DNA from: Paenibacillus polymyxa
Lineage (GTDB): Bacteria; Bacillota; Bacilli; Paenibacillales; Paenibacillaceae
Assembly (NCBI RefSeq): GCF_001719045.1
Contig: NZ_CP015423.1
Span: 2,192,001-2,256,000 of the forward strand
Reading direction: 5' to 3'
DNA length: 64,000 nt
The translations under genes were made by a program, and so were the position numbers. Below, piece after piece: positions 43,900 through 54,460 of the stretch. The notes beneath the pieces are model-generated. The model did no database searches. It had not been told where the DNA came from and was given only the letters and a program-made list of their open reading frames with translations. How positions within the stretch are numbered: position 1 is the first letter of the stretch; each line of letters opens with the position of its first letter.

Positions 43900-46359
43900 T
43901 CAGGAGGACTGTGCCGGGGTATCATCCAAGTCGTGCATATCGGTCAGACCATGCGTGGTCTTCTCCCAATAGAACGGCTTGGTAATGAGCTGCCAAGCGG
44001 CTTTCACCGCAGCTATACTCATAAGTACCCAATATAACGGCGAGAGTAGCCCGTATTTGACCATCGCGTATGAAAATGTTCGTTCACCGCGCTCTTCCAG
44101 TTCCCCGATGACCCAATACATTCCGGCCACATTACTGAATACGAACAGAAAGTTACCGATATAAAACTCCGCGCTGGCCAGGTAATACACATAACCCGGG
44201 AATAGCTTGGGAATAAAGGACAACTCCCAGCCAAACCATAAAATAAGCAACCCCCAAAAAATCGGATTCAGCAACGGCAACATCGGAGTTGCCAGAATCA
44301 TCACCTGAAAGCCGAAAAAGCCTTTCCAGCCCACTTCGCGCACCAGCTTAACCGGATTGCGCATATGAACCAGCCATGTCTGCATATACCCCTTGATCCA
44401 GCGTGACCGCTGACGAATCCAGTTGCCCACGCGGCTGTTAGCTTCCTCCCATGTGCGGGAATCGACAATAGCCGTTTTGTAGCCGCCTTTATACAGACGT
44501 ATGCCCAGATCGGCATCCTCGGTTACATTGTAGGGGTCCCACGCATTAATATCTTTTAATACAGATACCCGAAAATGATTGGATGTGCCGCCTAACGGAA
44601 TTGGGGTATCTAACTGCATAATACCCGGCAGCAGTAACTCGAACCACATACTGTATTCTTGAGTGAACCAGCGGGTCAGCAAATTTTGTGTGCTATTAAA
44701 ATAGTTAAGCTTCGCCTGAATACACGCATAATGCTCAGGGAGTGAATCAAACGCCGCAATGACCTTTTTAAGCTGATCAGCATCGGGACGATCCTCAGCA
44801 TCGTAAATCACGACAAACTCGCCACGTGCCCGAATAAGTCCATAATTACATGCCTTCGGCTTGGTTTTCGGCAAACCGTCTGGAACGACCAGTGTCGTGT
44901 AATAGGCCGGCAGCTTCATTTCCCGAAGTAGCTCAATCGTCTCTATGTCGTCCTCTTCAATCAGCAGCCGCACATCCAGCTTGGACTTTGGATAATCCAG
45001 TTGCTCCAAATTCCGCAATAACATCGGAAGCACGCCCGCTTCCTTATACATAGGTACAAGAATGGTATAGATCGGCAGTTTCTTTTCATCCATGGCGTCA
45101 ACCTCTTCCTTCGTAAAACGAAGCTGCGCCCCACGCCGGGAACCGAGATAAATAATGCCAAACTTAAATAGCGTCATCGCAAAATAAAACAACTGAATCA
45201 TCATATTGATGATCAACACCGTTTTCCAACTGTTCCAGAGGAGACCGAGCAGTGTAATCATACCCATGGCCGCGAACACCCAGAGCTGTCCCTTTGTAAA
45301 GGTCGTCCGTGCTGAATTGTGTGGTTCTTTTTCCAATAGCCCGGTCGTGCTCTCCTGCATCATTTCTTCACCGTAGATTTTACCCCAGAGCTGCTCCATC
45401 TCTTCCTTCGTAGCAAGCACCTGCTCTACCGGCATACCCAAAATTTCCTCCAGCTTCAAGCGTCGCTCTTCTGGCAGTGGATCGCTGACCGCCACAATAT
45501 AACGGTTCATATATTGATGGATGACGACCACGCCATATGCCATCGCCACTTGCTCGGGTAGTTTATACGCCGCATCCAGCGCGAGTTCCTCACCAATTCG
45601 CCCGATTCGGTTCTGTGTAGCAATCGCGCGGTACAAATCCGCAGGTTCCAGCATTTGCAATGACAGCAAGATGTCTCCCAGTAGTCCGCCGCTCTTCGCC
45701 TGGAACTCCAGTGCACGCTCCAGTTGTTCCGGTAATATATAGCCGGAACGAACCAGCATATCGCCTAGGCGCTCCTTGGACTCGTCGCCGCCAACCTGTT
45801 CCTGTAGCTGCTCGGCTGTAATGAAGCCCATTTCTACAAGAATATCGCCCAGCCTGCCACCGTAACGCTTCTGGTTGCGGATGGCATCTGTCAGCTGATC
45901 GCGGGTGATCATCCCGTTCTCCACCAGTTGATCCCCCAGACGGGCCTTGCCGTTTCGTCCGCTCTGCATTCCTCTTACTGCCTCTTCGCCTTCCGTACCA
46001 GAGATACTGGAAGCAGCGCCCATAGCGGTTCCTGCCGCTACCTGTTCCTGCCCAGATGCATATTGGACTTGAGCCTCCTGCACCTGTCCATCCTGTAACC
46101 CTTCATCCAGCAATTGTTCCACAGCTGCTGCTGTATCATTGGCGTTCTGTATCGCCTGGATACGTAGTTCTGTATCCTGAAGTCGCCGTTCCAACTCTTC
46201 GATATGAAAATCAAGCTTGTACAGCACCGGGGCCTGCTCTGACCGCTGAGCCTCTAGCTGTTGTTGCAGTTGTTCGATTCGCTGACGCTCTTCTTTTATT
46301 CTTCTCTTGGTTTGGCGAATTGAAACTCCTCCAACCTGCCACCTAAGCTTGTCACCCAT
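43900..46359 (-). CDS. Membrane GT2 glycosyltransferase fused to two MshEN (c-di-GMP-type) modules
   Basis: 819 residues. About 15-85 is a coiled coil. Residues 139-188 (RLGDQLVENGMITRDQL, then GGRLGDILVEMGFITAEQL) and 197-245 (ERLGDMLVRSGYILPEQL, then GGLLGDILLSLQMLEPADL) are two MshEN repeats, the fold that binds cyclic di-GMP in MshE and relatives. The rest of a GspE N-terminal-like domain runs to about 330. Two helices (about 358-405) lead to a processive-type GT2 domain (about 428-650: YTILVPMYKE, IYDAEDRPD, NVTEDADLG, RQRSRWIKGY), then about three more helices. The D, DxD, TED and QxxRW-like motifs are intact. It probably builds a polysaccharide when c-di-GMP is high. The start is ATG 46359 with GGGCGGG upstream. 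Confidence 0.83.
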   Translation of the reverse strand: MGDKLRWQVGGVSIRQTKRRIKEERQRIEQLQQQLEAQRSEQAPVLYKLDFHIEELERRLQDTELRIQAIQNANDTAAAVEQLLDEGLQDGQVQEAQVQYASGQEQVAAGTAMGAASSISGTEGEEAVRGMQSGRNGKARLGDQLVENGMITRDQLTDAIRNQKRYGGRLGDILVEMGFITAEQLQEQVGGDESKERLGDMLVRSGYILPEQLERALEFQAKSGGLLGDILLSLQMLEPADLYRAIATQNRIGRIGEELALDAAYKLPEQVAMAYGVVVIHQYMNRYIVAVSDPLPEERRLKLEEILGMPVEQVLATKEEMEQLWGKIYGEEMMQESTTGLLEKEPHNSARTTFTKGQLWVFAAMGMITLLGLLWNSWKTVLIINMMIQLFYFAMTLFKFGIIYLGSRRGAQLRFTKEEVDAMDEKKLPIYTILVPMYKEAGVLPMLLRNLEQLDYPKSKLDVRLLIEEDDIETIELLREMKLPAYYTTLVVPDGLPKTKPKACNYGLIRARGEFVVIYDAEDRPDADQLKKVIAAFDSLPEHYACIQAKLNYFNSTQNLLTRWFTQEYSMWFELLLPGIMQLDTPIPLGGTSNHFRVSVLKDINAWDPYNVTEDADLGIRLYKGGYKTAIVDSRTWEEANSRVGNWIRQRSRWIKGYMQTWLVHMRNPVKLVREVGWKGFFGFQVMILATPMLPLLNPIFWGLLILWFGWELSFIPKLFPGYVYYLASAEFYIGNFLFVFSNVAGMYWVIGELEERGERTFSYAMVKYGLLSPLYWVLMSIAAVKAAWQLITKPFYWEKTTHGLTDMHDLDDTPAQSS

Positions 46360-46603
46360 GAATTCCCGCCCTTTCAATCCAGCGCCGCTCTTCCGCAAGC
46401 GCATCCGCAAGCAGCTGCTTTAACTCCGCATCCCGCTGCTTTTTCCGTTCCAGCGCCGCGTGGAAAAGTTCCCGCTCCTCACGCAGTAACTCCTCCGCTT
46501 GCACCCGTTCCTCATGCAATGAAGATATCAGTTGATCGGCTTCAGAAGCGCGATAACCGATCCAAGCGCTCTTTAACTGACGCGCCGTCCTTTTAGTTCT
46601 CAT
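46352..46603 (-). CDS. Small coiled-coil protein, first gene of the glycan operon
   Basis: 83 residues, nearly all charged helix (EERVQAEELLREERELFHAAL, ALAEERRWIERAG), with no signal or membrane segment. Not recognised. GGGAGG lies a few bases before the ATG at 46603, and the stop overlaps the next gene by eight bases, so it is translated with the MshEN transferase. Because that enzyme also starts with a coiled coil, the small protein may pair with it. This is inference from position and shape. Confidence 0.65.
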   Translation of the reverse strand: MRTKRTARQLKSAWIGYRASEADQLISSLHEERVQAEELLREERELFHAALERKKQRDAELKQLLADALAEERRWIERAGIHG

Positions 46604-46621
46604 AATACCTCCCTGGATCAT

Positions 46622-46934
46622 CCCGACTCTGCCTTCAGCTACGTCGCTACTTTAGAGCTTTTACTTACCGTTCTCCTAAAAAACCAGGACATACCTATGT
46701 TCTCATTCAAGCCCTTCATTTACACATTTATGAAATTCGCCTGATCAAAAGAGCCCCTAGTAACTTGACATTTACTTATTGAATATAGTTCTTGTCCTAT
46801 TGAATTGGTAATTCGATGAAAAACTTAGTGCTATTCTACCATAATCATCATAGGTGTAGTATACAAAAATGTAAATTCTAGAAACTTTCACACCAGTGTA
46901 TTAATAGGTATTTGGAACTATGAATTAATGCCCC
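46622..46934. other. Intergenic region upstream of the glycan operon
   Basis: About 310 bases, AT-rich in the half next to the arginine operon terminator. It must contain the glycan operon promoter (minus strand). No convincing -35/-10 pair or regulator site was identified, and no gene is supported. Confidence 0.4.
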
Positions 46935-46967
46935 AAAAAACACAAAAGACACCGCGAACGGTGCCTT
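46935..46967 (-). terminator. Terminator of the arginine operon
   Basis: On the minus strand GGCACCG, loop TTCG and CGGTGTC are followed by TTTTGTGTTTTTTG. It lies about 85 bases after argH. Confidence 0.8.
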
Positions 46968-47052
46968 TGAAACTTAGATTGCTGATTCCTTAAAACTTGA
47001 TTTTACACAGCATCCCGCTGCTATGCAAGAGAATAATATCTTTCTTTACTGA

Positions 47053-48465
47053 TTAATTTTTCGGCTTGTGCCCTTCAAACCATGTTGATGTATTCGCCAG
47101 GAGCTGTTCACTGCGCCCAATAGCTGCCTGTACCTGTCCGGTAGCGGTTCCGCCATATACATTCCGTGCATTCACTACCGCTTCTGGTTGAAGTACCTCA
47201 TAGATACGCTCGTCAAACAGATCCGAAAACTGCTGGAATTCGTCCAGTGTCAGATCAAGCAAGTATTTTCCATGCTGGATGCAATACAGTACGGTTTTGC
47301 CAATGACCTCATGCGCCTGACGGAATGGAAGCCCTTTGCCGACCAGGAAGTCCGCAATATCCGTTGCGTTGGAAAAATCCTGGTTGACCGCTTGACGCAT
47401 ACGATCCTTGTTCACCTTCATCGTGGCGATCATCGGTGCGAACAGTTGCAAGGCTCCTTCCAGCGTAGCAACGGTATCGAACATCCCTTCCTTGTCCTCC
47501 TGCATATCCTTGTTGTATGCCAGCGGCAAGGATTTCAATACAGTCAACAAGCCCACGAGGTTTCCATAGACACGTCCGGTTTTACCACGTACCAGCTCTG
47601 GTACGTCCGGGTTTTTCTTCTGCGGCATAATGCTGCTGCCTGTGCAAAAAGCATCATCCAGCTCGACAAAACCAAACTCCGTGCTGCTCCATAGCACCAA
47701 TTCTTCGCTCAGACGAGACAAATGCGTCATAATCAGCGAGGCGCCAGCCAGGAACTCTACGATAAAATCCCGGTCGCTGACGGCATCGAGGCTATTTTCA
47801 TATACGCCATCAAACCCCAGTTGCTCGGCTACAAAGTGACGGTCGATCGGAAAAGTGGTTCCGGCCAAAGCGCCAGCACCGAGCGGCAACACGTTAATCC
47901 GCTTGTAGCTGTCTTTGAGTCGGTCAATATCACGCTCCAGCATAGACACATACGCCAGCAGATGATGTGCAAATAAAATAGGCTGCGCACGCTGCAAGTG
48001 TGTGTATCCAGGTACAATCGTGTGCAGATTATCCTTTGCCTGGCCGATTAATGCAGCTTGTACGTCATACAGCATACCCACCAGCGATACTACACGTCCT
48101 CGCAAGTACAAGTGCATATCCGTTGCTACCTGATCGTTACGGCTGCGCCCCGTGTGCAGCTTACCCCCGACCGGACCAATGGCCTCAATTAGATTTTTTT
48201 CAATATTCATGTGAATATCCTCATCCGAAACGGAAAATTCAATTTCCCCATGGCGGATACGCTCCAGGACCGTGTGCAGTCCTTCCTTGATCGTGTCTGC
48301 ATCCTCCTGCGGAATAATTCCGCATTTCCCCAGCATGGCCACATGAGCCAAACTGCCTTGAATATCTTCTTCCGCCAACGCCTGATCAAACCCGATAGAA
48401 GCCGTATATTCCTCTACCAACTTGTTCGTTTGCTTCGTAAAGCGTCCGCCCCATAGCTTACTCAT
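47053..48465 (-). CDS. argH: Argininosuccinate lyase
   Basis: 470 residues. It splits argininosuccinate into arginine and fumarate, the last step of arginine synthesis. The superfamily signature [12 protein letters not shown] (about residues 277-288) carries the catalytic serine loop; HTGRSRNDQ and YTHLQRAQP are also intact. The start is ATG 48465 (MSKLWGGRF), with GAGGGG about nine bases upstream, instead of the longer ORF start. It is the last gene of the operon. Confidence 0.96.
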   Translation of the reverse strand: MSKLWGGRFTKQTNKLVEEYTASIGFDQALAEEDIQGSLAHVAMLGKCGIIPQEDADTIKEGLHTVLERIRHGEIEFSVSDEDIHMNIEKNLIEAIGPVGGKLHTGRSRNDQVATDMHLYLRGRVVSLVGMLYDVQAALIGQAKDNLHTIVPGYTHLQRAQPILFAHHLLAYVSMLERDIDRLKDSYKRINVLPLGAGALAGTTFPIDRHFVAEQLGFDGVYENSLDAVSDRDFIVEFLAGASLIMTHLSRLSEELVLWSSTEFGFVELDDAFCTGSSIMPQKKNPDVPELVRGKTGRVYGNLVGLLTVLKSLPLAYNKDMQEDKEGMFDTVATLEGALQLFAPMIATMKVNKDRMRQAVNQDFSNATDIADFLVGKGLPFRQAHEVIGKTVLYCIQHGKYLLDLTLDEFQQFSDLFDERIYEVLQPEAVVNARNVYGGTATGQVQAAIGRSEQLLANTSTWFEGHKPKN

Positions 48466-48552
48466 TGCATGATCCCCTCTCTGCAATACAAGCCGTCCTC
48501 GTCGTTTGGACAAGAACGGCCCGCATTCCGTACATTTTTTTAGGTTACATTA

Positions 48553-49788
48553 TTATTTATGATTTTGTGTTACGCCCGCGTTGACCTTTAAACGCAGAGC
48601 ATTCAAACGGATAAAGCCTGTTGCATCGCCTTGATCGTAGGCTTGTGTCGGGTCGGCTTCCATGGTTGCAATGTCCGGGTTGTACAAGCTAACCGGGCTT
48701 TTAACGCCTGCACCGATAACGTTGCCTTTGTACAGCTTCACGCGCACGGTACCACTGACATTTTTCTGACTCTCATGAACCAGAGCCTGCAAAGCGACAC
48801 GTTCCGGTGCGAACCAGAAACCGTTATAAACCAAGGTAGCATAACGGGTAATCAGACTATCACGCAGATTCATAACCTCGCGATCCATCGTGATGGATTC
48901 CATTTTGCGGTGAGCTGTGAACAGGATAGTACCGCCCGGCGTCTCATAGACTCCCCGACTTTTCATGCCGACAAAACGGTTCTCTACCATATCCACACGT
49001 CCGATACCATGCTTGCCGCCGAGCTCATTCAGTTTTTCCATCACTTGCAATGGACTTAGCTGTTCTCCGTTCAAAGCGACGCAGTTACCTGCTTCAAATT
49101 CCAACTCCAAATATTCTGCTTCATCAGGAGCGTCCTCAGGCGCGTTGCTGAGCAAGAACATTCCTTTATTTTCAGGAGCACTTGGATCAAACCAAGGGTC
49201 CTCCAGCACGCCGCTTTCATAGCTGATATGCAGCAGATTACGGTCCATGGAGTATGGCTTGGCTGCAGAAGCAGTTACCGGAATGTCGTGTTTTTCCGCA
49301 TAGGCAATCATTTCTGCACGGCCCGGGAACTGATTGCGGAACTCTTCCAGCCGCCAAGGTGCGATCACCTTGATATCCGGCGTCAACGCCGCCGCGTTCA
49401 GCTCGAAGCGTACCTGATCGTTACCTTTGCCTGTTGCCCCGTGAGCAATGGCTGTTGCTCCCTCGGCAATCGCAATATCGACCATCCGCTTAGCGATCAA
49501 TGGACGTGCAATACTCGTTCCGAGCAAATATTGTCCTTCATATAAAGCACCCGCCTGAAACATCGGATAGATAAAATCCTTGGCGAATTCATCACGCAGA
49601 TCATCAATGTACACTTTGGAAGCCCCTGTAGCGAGTGCTTTTTCCTCCAAACCGTCCAGTTCTTCCTTTTGACCGATATCTGCGGTGAATGCGATGATTT
49701 CAGCATCATAAGTTTCTTTGAGCCATTTCAGAATGACCGACGTATCCAGACCGCCGGAATATGCGAGTACGATTTTTTCTTTTGCCAT
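48553..49788 (-). CDS. argG: Argininosuccinate synthase
   Basis: 411 residues. It joins citrulline and aspartate using ATP. The N-terminal PP-loop AYSGGLDTS (about residues 9-17) binds ATP, and [12 protein letters not shown] (about 118-129) belongs to the citrulline/aspartate site. GGAGG lies eight bases before the ATG. It sits between argF and argH, 87 bases before argH. Confidence 0.96.
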   Translation of the reverse strand: MAKEKIVLAYSGGLDTSVILKWLKETYDAEIIAFTADIGQKEELDGLEEKALATGASKVYIDDLRDEFAKDFIYPMFQAGALYEGQYLLGTSIARPLIAKRMVDIAIAEGATAIAHGATGKGNDQVRFELNAAALTPDIKVIAPWRLEEFRNQFPGRAEMIAYAEKHDIPVTASAAKPYSMDRNLLHISYESGVLEDPWFDPSAPENKGMFLLSNAPEDAPDEAEYLELEFEAGNCVALNGEQLSPLQVMEKLNELGGKHGIGRVDMVENRFVGMKSRGVYETPGGTILFTAHRKMESITMDREVMNLRDSLITRYATLVYNGFWFAPERVALQALVHESQKNVSGTVRVKLYKGNVIGAGVKSPVSLYNPDIATMEADPTQAYDQGDATGFIRLNALRLKVNAGVTQNHK

Positions 49789-49851
49789 TGTTGAAGTCCT
49801 CCCCGAATGCTTCTAGCCTTTATCTTCTTTACCTATCAATACCTATCAATC

Positions 49852-50808
49852 TTATGCCATTAAAGCAACTAACAGCGCTTTTTGCGCATGCAGACGATTC
49901 TCTGCTTCATCAAAGATGACCGAATTCGGACCATCGATTACGCCTGCGCTTACTTCTTCTCCACGATGCGCAGGGAGACAATGCAGGAATAAATAATCCG
50001 GCTTCGCCAGCTTGACCAGCTCCTCATTCACCTGGAAGTCGGCAAAAGCAAGCTCCCGCTCCTTCTGCTCTTCCTCAAACCCCATACTCGCCCACACATC
50101 TGTGTAGATCGCATCCGCATCTTGTACTGCTTCCTGCGGACTCTGGGTTATAACGATCTCACTCCCTGTCAGTTTGGCAATTTCACGGGAAGCTGCGACC
50201 ACACTCGGGTCCGGCTCGTATCCAACTGGACTTGCAATGGACACATGCACTCCAAGCTTTGCTCCCCCAATCAAGAGGGAATGAGCCATATTGTTACCGT
50301 CTCCGATGTAAGCCAATTTGAGCCCTTTTAGCTTACCCTTTTGCTCATACAAGGTTTGATAATCGGCTAGTACTTGGCATGGATGCGCCAAATCACTCAA
50401 TCCATTGATCACAGGAACGGACGCATAACGTGCCAACTCTACCACATTATCGTGCCCAAAGGTACGAATCATAATGCCATCCAGATAACGTGACATGACT
50501 TGAGCCATGTCGCTAATCGGTTCGCCGCGTCCCAGTTGAATGTCATTTTTACTGAGGAAAAGGGCATGCCCGCCCAATTGATACATACCGACTTCGAAAG
50601 ATACCCGTGTACGTGTAGAGGATTTTTCGAAAATCAGTCCGAGCGTTTTCCCTTTTAGCGGCTGATAAGTTTCCCCGTTTTTGTGCTTACGCTTAATTTC
50701 AATGGCGAGATCAATTAAATACTGGATTTCCTCTGGAGAGTAATCGTCCAGCTCCAGGAAGTCCCGTCCTTTCAAATTCATCTGCTGCAGTGCGCCGCTC
50801 TGGCTCAT
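49852..50808 (-). CDS. argF: Ornithine carbamoyltransferase
   Basis: 318 residues. It makes citrulline from ornithine and carbamoyl phosphate. The carbamoyl-phosphate motif FEKSSTRTRVSFE (about 59-71), the HPCQ loop (LAHPCQVLAD) and the ornithine-site HCLPAHRGEE are intact. Clustering with argCJBD indicates the biosynthetic rather than the catabolic (arcB) enzyme. AAAGGAG precedes the ATG. Confidence 0.96.
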   Translation of the reverse strand: MSQSGALQQMNLKGRDFLELDDYSPEEIQYLIDLAIEIKRKHKNGETYQPLKGKTLGLIFEKSSTRTRVSFEVGMYQLGGHALFLSKNDIQLGRGEPISDMAQVMSRYLDGIMIRTFGHDNVVELARYASVPVINGLSDLAHPCQVLADYQTLYEQKGKLKGLKLAYIGDGNNMAHSLLIGGAKLGVHVSIASPVGYEPDPSVVAASREIAKLTGSEIVITQSPQEAVQDADAIYTDVWASMGFEEEQKERELAFADFQVNEELVKLAKPDYLFLHCLPAHRGEEVSAGVIDGPNSVIFDEAENRLHAQKALLVALMA

Positions 50809-50856
50809 GCTATCGTCTCCTTTTACACTCTAGTCTATGATAATTTGGCCTTTACA

Positions 50857-52119
50857 CTAAGCCAAATGCTCCCGAAACAATTCAGCAATCAAGGTTACAG
50901 CCTGATCTATTTCGTCTTTCGTTACATACAAGTTAGGCAACAGACGAATCACGTTTGGTCCTGCTGTAATGAACAGAATGCCCTTCTTCTGTCCTGCCAA
51001 AACAAGCTCCGCTACCGGTTCCGCACACTCAATACCAACCATCAGACCTTTTCCACGGATATCCTTTACAAAAGGACTATCCCCAAGCTGCTTTTGCAGA
51101 CTATGGAAAAGGTAATCTCCCATCTCAGCTGCACGTTCTGGTAGCTTGTCATCAATAATCGTTTCAATAGTAGCTTGAACCGCTGCCATAGCAAGTGGCG
51201 TACCACCAAAGGTAGAACCATGACTGCCCGCTGTGAACGCTTCACGCAAATATCCCTTGCCTAGCATCGCACCCACAGAGAAACCACTGCCCAGTCCTTT
51301 CGCCAATGTAAAGATATCCGGCTCTATACCATAATGCTCAAAGGAAAACAGTTTGCCCGTCCGTCCCATACCTGTTTGTACCTCGTCAATGATCAGCAGC
51401 AAACCATGCTCGCGGCACAGCTTTGTAATCACATCTACGAAAGCAGGGTCTACCGGATACATGCCACCTTCGGCCTGCACCATTTCCAGCATAATTGCCG
51501 CCGTGTGCTCACTAATGGCTGCTTCAAGCGCCGTCTGATCATGAAGCGGAACACTTTTGAACCCGGCAGGAAGCGGTAAAAATCCCTCTTTAACTTTGTC
51601 CTGACCCGTAGCGGTCAAGGTTGCCAGCGTCCGTCCGTGAAAGGATTGCGTGAACGTAATGATTTCGTAGCGACCGGTCTGCTTTACCTTCTGGTGGTAA
51701 CGACGCGCCAGCTTAATTGCAGCTTCGTTCGCTTCGGCCCCGCTGTTGCAGAAAAACACGGCATCTGCGCTGCTGTTTGCTGTCAACAAGGCAGCGGCCC
51801 GTTCCTGCCCCGGAATATGAAACAGATTAGATACATGCCACAATTCATCGATCTGTTTTTTCAATCGTTCAGCTACTGCTTGAGGCGCATGGCCGAGATT
51901 GGTAACGGCAATGCCTGACATGAAATCCAGATAACGCTTGCCCTGATCGTCCCACAGCCAGCTTCCTTGTCCTTTCACCAGTGTAAGCGGGTACCTTGCG
52001 TAGGTTGGAAAAAGGGAGCTTTCTGTCTGCGCTTTTGCCGACACCTTTTCCGTTTGCACTCCGCTTCCATCCGTACTTGGCATTTCCTCGCTCACCAGCG
52101 TATTCGGTTCCTTACTCAT
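50857..52119 (-). CDS. argD: Acetylornithine aminotransferase
   Basis: 420 residues, a class III PLP-dependent aminotransferase that converts N-acetylglutamate semialdehyde to acetylornithine. The PLP lysine lies in FTLAKGLGSGFSVGAML, the cofactor-binding Asp in LLIIDEVQTGMGRTGKLF, and SFHGRTLATL is present. The N-terminal extension of about 25 residues (SEEMPSTDGSGVQTEKVSA) is longer than usual and polar. The start is ATG 52119 with AAGGAG ten bases upstream; the GTG at 52128 touches that site. Confidence 0.93.
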   Translation of the reverse strand: MSKEPNTLVSEEMPSTDGSGVQTEKVSAKAQTESSLFPTYARYPLTLVKGQGSWLWDDQGKRYLDFMSGIAVTNLGHAPQAVAERLKKQIDELWHVSNLFHIPGQERAAALLTANSSADAVFFCNSGAEANEAAIKLARRYHQKVKQTGRYEIITFTQSFHGRTLATLTATGQDKVKEGFLPLPAGFKSVPLHDQTALEAAISEHTAAIMLEMVQAEGGMYPVDPAFVDVITKLCREHGLLLIIDEVQTGMGRTGKLFSFEHYGIEPDIFTLAKGLGSGFSVGAMLGKGYLREAFTAGSHGSTFGGTPLAMAAVQATIETIIDDKLPERAAEMGDYLFHSLQKQLGDSPFVKDIRGKGLMVGIECAEPVAELVLAGQKKGILFITAGPNVIRLLPNLYVTKDEIDQAVTLIAELFREHLA

Positions 52120-52172
52120 TATGTTCACGCTCCTTTATCGTTTGGTTATATAGGTCGAGCTATATATTGCAA

Positions 52173-53012
52173 TTACTGCATACGCACGATGCGTGTTCCA
52201 ATTGATTCTCCGCCCAGCACACGGCTTAGTACCTGCGGTTCGCTACCGTTCACAATGACGACTTCCTTCACTTTGCCGTGGATACAGGCAATAGCCGCTC
52301 TCACTTTCGGGATCATACCACCATATATTTCACCTGTGCTGATCATATCCTCAATCTCCTGTACGGTGATAGAATCCAGCACTTTCTTTTCTCCGCCATA
52401 CTTCTTCAATATGCCTGGTACATCTGTAACGACGATCATCCGACTGACCCCCAGATGAGAGGCTACCGCACCCGCCGCTGTATCTGCATTAATGTTGTAA
52501 CGCTGACCAGATCGATCAATCCCGATGGGTGCAATAACAGGCATATAGTCCATATCCAGTACACCTGTAATAATAGAGGCTTGAACGGATGTTACCTCTC
52601 CGACCCAACCGACCTCAGCGGCGTTCGACACAGGCTTGGCTTCGATTAAATAGCCATCACTGCCTGACAACCCCAACGCTCGGCCCCCATGCATCCCTAT
52701 TCTACGTACAATCTGCTTGTTAATACTGCCTGCCAGTACCATTTCCACGACATCCAGCACGGGTTCGGTCGTTTTGCGTAATCCATGAATAAACTCTGTT
52801 TCGATCCCCAGCTTTGCCAAGTTATCGGAAATCGCAGGGCCACCGCCATGTACAATGACAGGTTGAAGACCTTCCGACTGCAAACGCGCCAAATCTTCAA
52901 AAAAGGAATCAGGTAACGCAGCCAGCGTACTTCCTCCGCATTTCATCACAAAATTACGACGTGCCACTCCCGCATGATTCGCTTGATCCGCGTGTTCCAC
53001 TGCCGATTGCAT
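52173..53012 (-). CDS. argB: Acetylglutamate kinase
   Basis: 279 residues. It phosphorylates N-acetylglutamate. KCGGSTLAA (about 24-32) and HGGGPAISD (about 54-62) form the nucleotide and substrate loops, and the C-terminal GGMIPKVRAAI is family-specific. The start is ATG 53012 with AAAGGAG upstream. The polar N-terminal tail of about 20 residues is slightly long. Arginine feedback is not readable by eye. Confidence 0.95.
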   Translation of the reverse strand: MQSAVEHADQANHAGVARRNFVMKCGGSTLAALPDSFFEDLARLQSEGLQPVIVHGGGPAISDNLAKLGIETEFIHGLRKTTEPVLDVVEMVLAGSINKQIVRRIGMHGGRALGLSGSDGYLIEAKPVSNAAEVGWVGEVTSVQASIITGVLDMDYMPVIAPIGIDRSGQRYNINADTAAGAVASHLGVSRMIVVTDVPGILKKYGGEKKVLDSITVQEIEDMISTGEIYGGMIPKVRAAIACIHGKVKEVVIVNGSEPQVLSRVLGGESIGTRIVRMQ

Positions 53013-53130
53013 ATCATCTCTCCTTTTCTTCTCTGCATATCCGTGCAATTTTCAAATGATACTGGACTTCTATCCGCTCGTTGCTTCTATTATCTACAAT
53101 CCTTATTCAATCCGTATTTTATTCTGGTCT

Positions 53131-54357
53131 CTATGTCCGATAAGCAGCGTTTATCCGCACATAATCATAGGTTAAGTCACAGCCCCATGCTGTAGCCGTT
53201 CCGTTCCCGTGATGCAAATCAACAATAATTTGCACCGTATCTCCCCTCAAATAGGCTAGCGCCTCTTCTTCGTCAAAAGCGACCGGACTCGATTGGCTTA
53301 GCACAACAATATCACCCAAGCGAATATCTACCGTATCTGGATTAACTGGCTCTCCAGCACGCCCTACGGCCGCAATAATCCGTCCCCAATTCGCATCTGC
53401 TCCGAAGACGGCTGACTTGACCAGACTGGACCCAACCACCGTCTTGGCTATCGCTTGAGCGGACGCATCGCTTACCGCTCCGCTTACAGACACCTCTACT
53501 AGCTTCGTAGCACCCTCTCCATCGCGAGCAATTGCCTTCGCCAGCTCTCGGCAGATATAGGTGAACGCCTCGGCAAAAGCGTCCCAATCGGGATGCCCAA
53601 CGTTCAGCTCACGATTGCCAGCCAGTCCGCTCGCCATGGCGATTAGCATATCGTTCGTGCTCGTATCCCCATCCACCGTAATCATATTAAAGCTGGTATC
53701 CGTTGCCTGCTTTAATAGTTGATGAAGCGCCGTCTGTCCGATCGCTGCATCACAGGTCATAAAAGCGAGCATTGTTGCCATATTCGGATGTATCATGCCC
53801 GAGCCCTTGGCCGCCCCAGCGATGTGTACGGTCACACCGTCCACTTCAACCGCCACACACGCTTCCTTTTTAACTAAATCCGTTGTCAGAATGGCTTGCG
53901 TAAATTGCTCTGCTCCATCGTTTGCCCCGTTCATACGGTCAGGTAAGGAGGATATACCGCCAAGTACACAATCCATTTTCAAATGCTCGCCGATCACGCC
54001 CGTCGAGGCGACGGCTACATTGCTCTCAGCAACACCCAGTTCATGAGCCGCAGCCGAACGCATAGCGTAGGCATCCTGCTCTCCTTGTTGTCCCGTGCAG
54101 GCGTTGGCGTTCCCGCTGTTCACCACTACTGCCTGCAATCGGCCATCTGCCAAGCTCTCGCGGGTCACCTTCAGCGGTGCAGCCTGAAACACATTGGTGG
54201 TGTACACCGCAGCAGCTGTCGCTTCTACCTCGCAACGAATTGCCCCCATATCGTTGCGGTTCGAATTTTTCAGTCCGCAGTGTAATCCCCCGGCTGTAAA
54301 GCCACGCGGAGTTACGATGTTGCCTCCGTTTACTACTGTAAACTCTACTTTGCCCAT
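53131..54357 (-). CDS. argJ: Glutamate N-acetyltransferase (ornithine acetyltransferase)
   Basis: 408 residues. It recycles the acetyl group from acetylornithine to glutamate and may also use acetyl-CoA. The precursor cuts itself at the Ala-Thr pair in HPNMATMLAF (Thr becomes the N-terminal nucleophile of the beta chain), and KGSGMI precedes it. NSGNANACTG forms the oxyanion area. Its presence explains why no argA or argE is needed here. GAGGG lies upstream of the ATG. Confidence 0.95.
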   Translation of the reverse strand: MGKVEFTVVNGGNIVTPRGFTAGGLHCGLKNSNRNDMGAIRCEVEATAAAVYTTNVFQAAPLKVTRESLADGRLQAVVVNSGNANACTGQQGEQDAYAMRSAAAHELGVAESNVAVASTGVIGEHLKMDCVLGGISSLPDRMNGANDGAEQFTQAILTTDLVKKEACVAVEVDGVTVHIAGAAKGSGMIHPNMATMLAFMTCDAAIGQTALHQLLKQATDTSFNMITVDGDTSTNDMLIAMASGLAGNRELNVGHPDWDAFAEAFTYICRELAKAIARDGEGATKLVEVSVSGAVSDASAQAIAKTVVGSSLVKSAVFGADANWGRIIAAVGRAGEPVNPDTVDIRLGDIVVLSQSSPVAFDEEEALAYLRGDTVQIIVDLHHGNGTATAWGCDLTYDYVRINAAYRT

Positions 54358-54460
54358 AATTATGTGCCCTCGTTCGCAACATATTCGATGAATGACAGCT
54401 GCCTGTATTCGAAATTCCGCTCGCTGACGTTTCCGTATCCATGTTGCGGTTACTTGCTAC

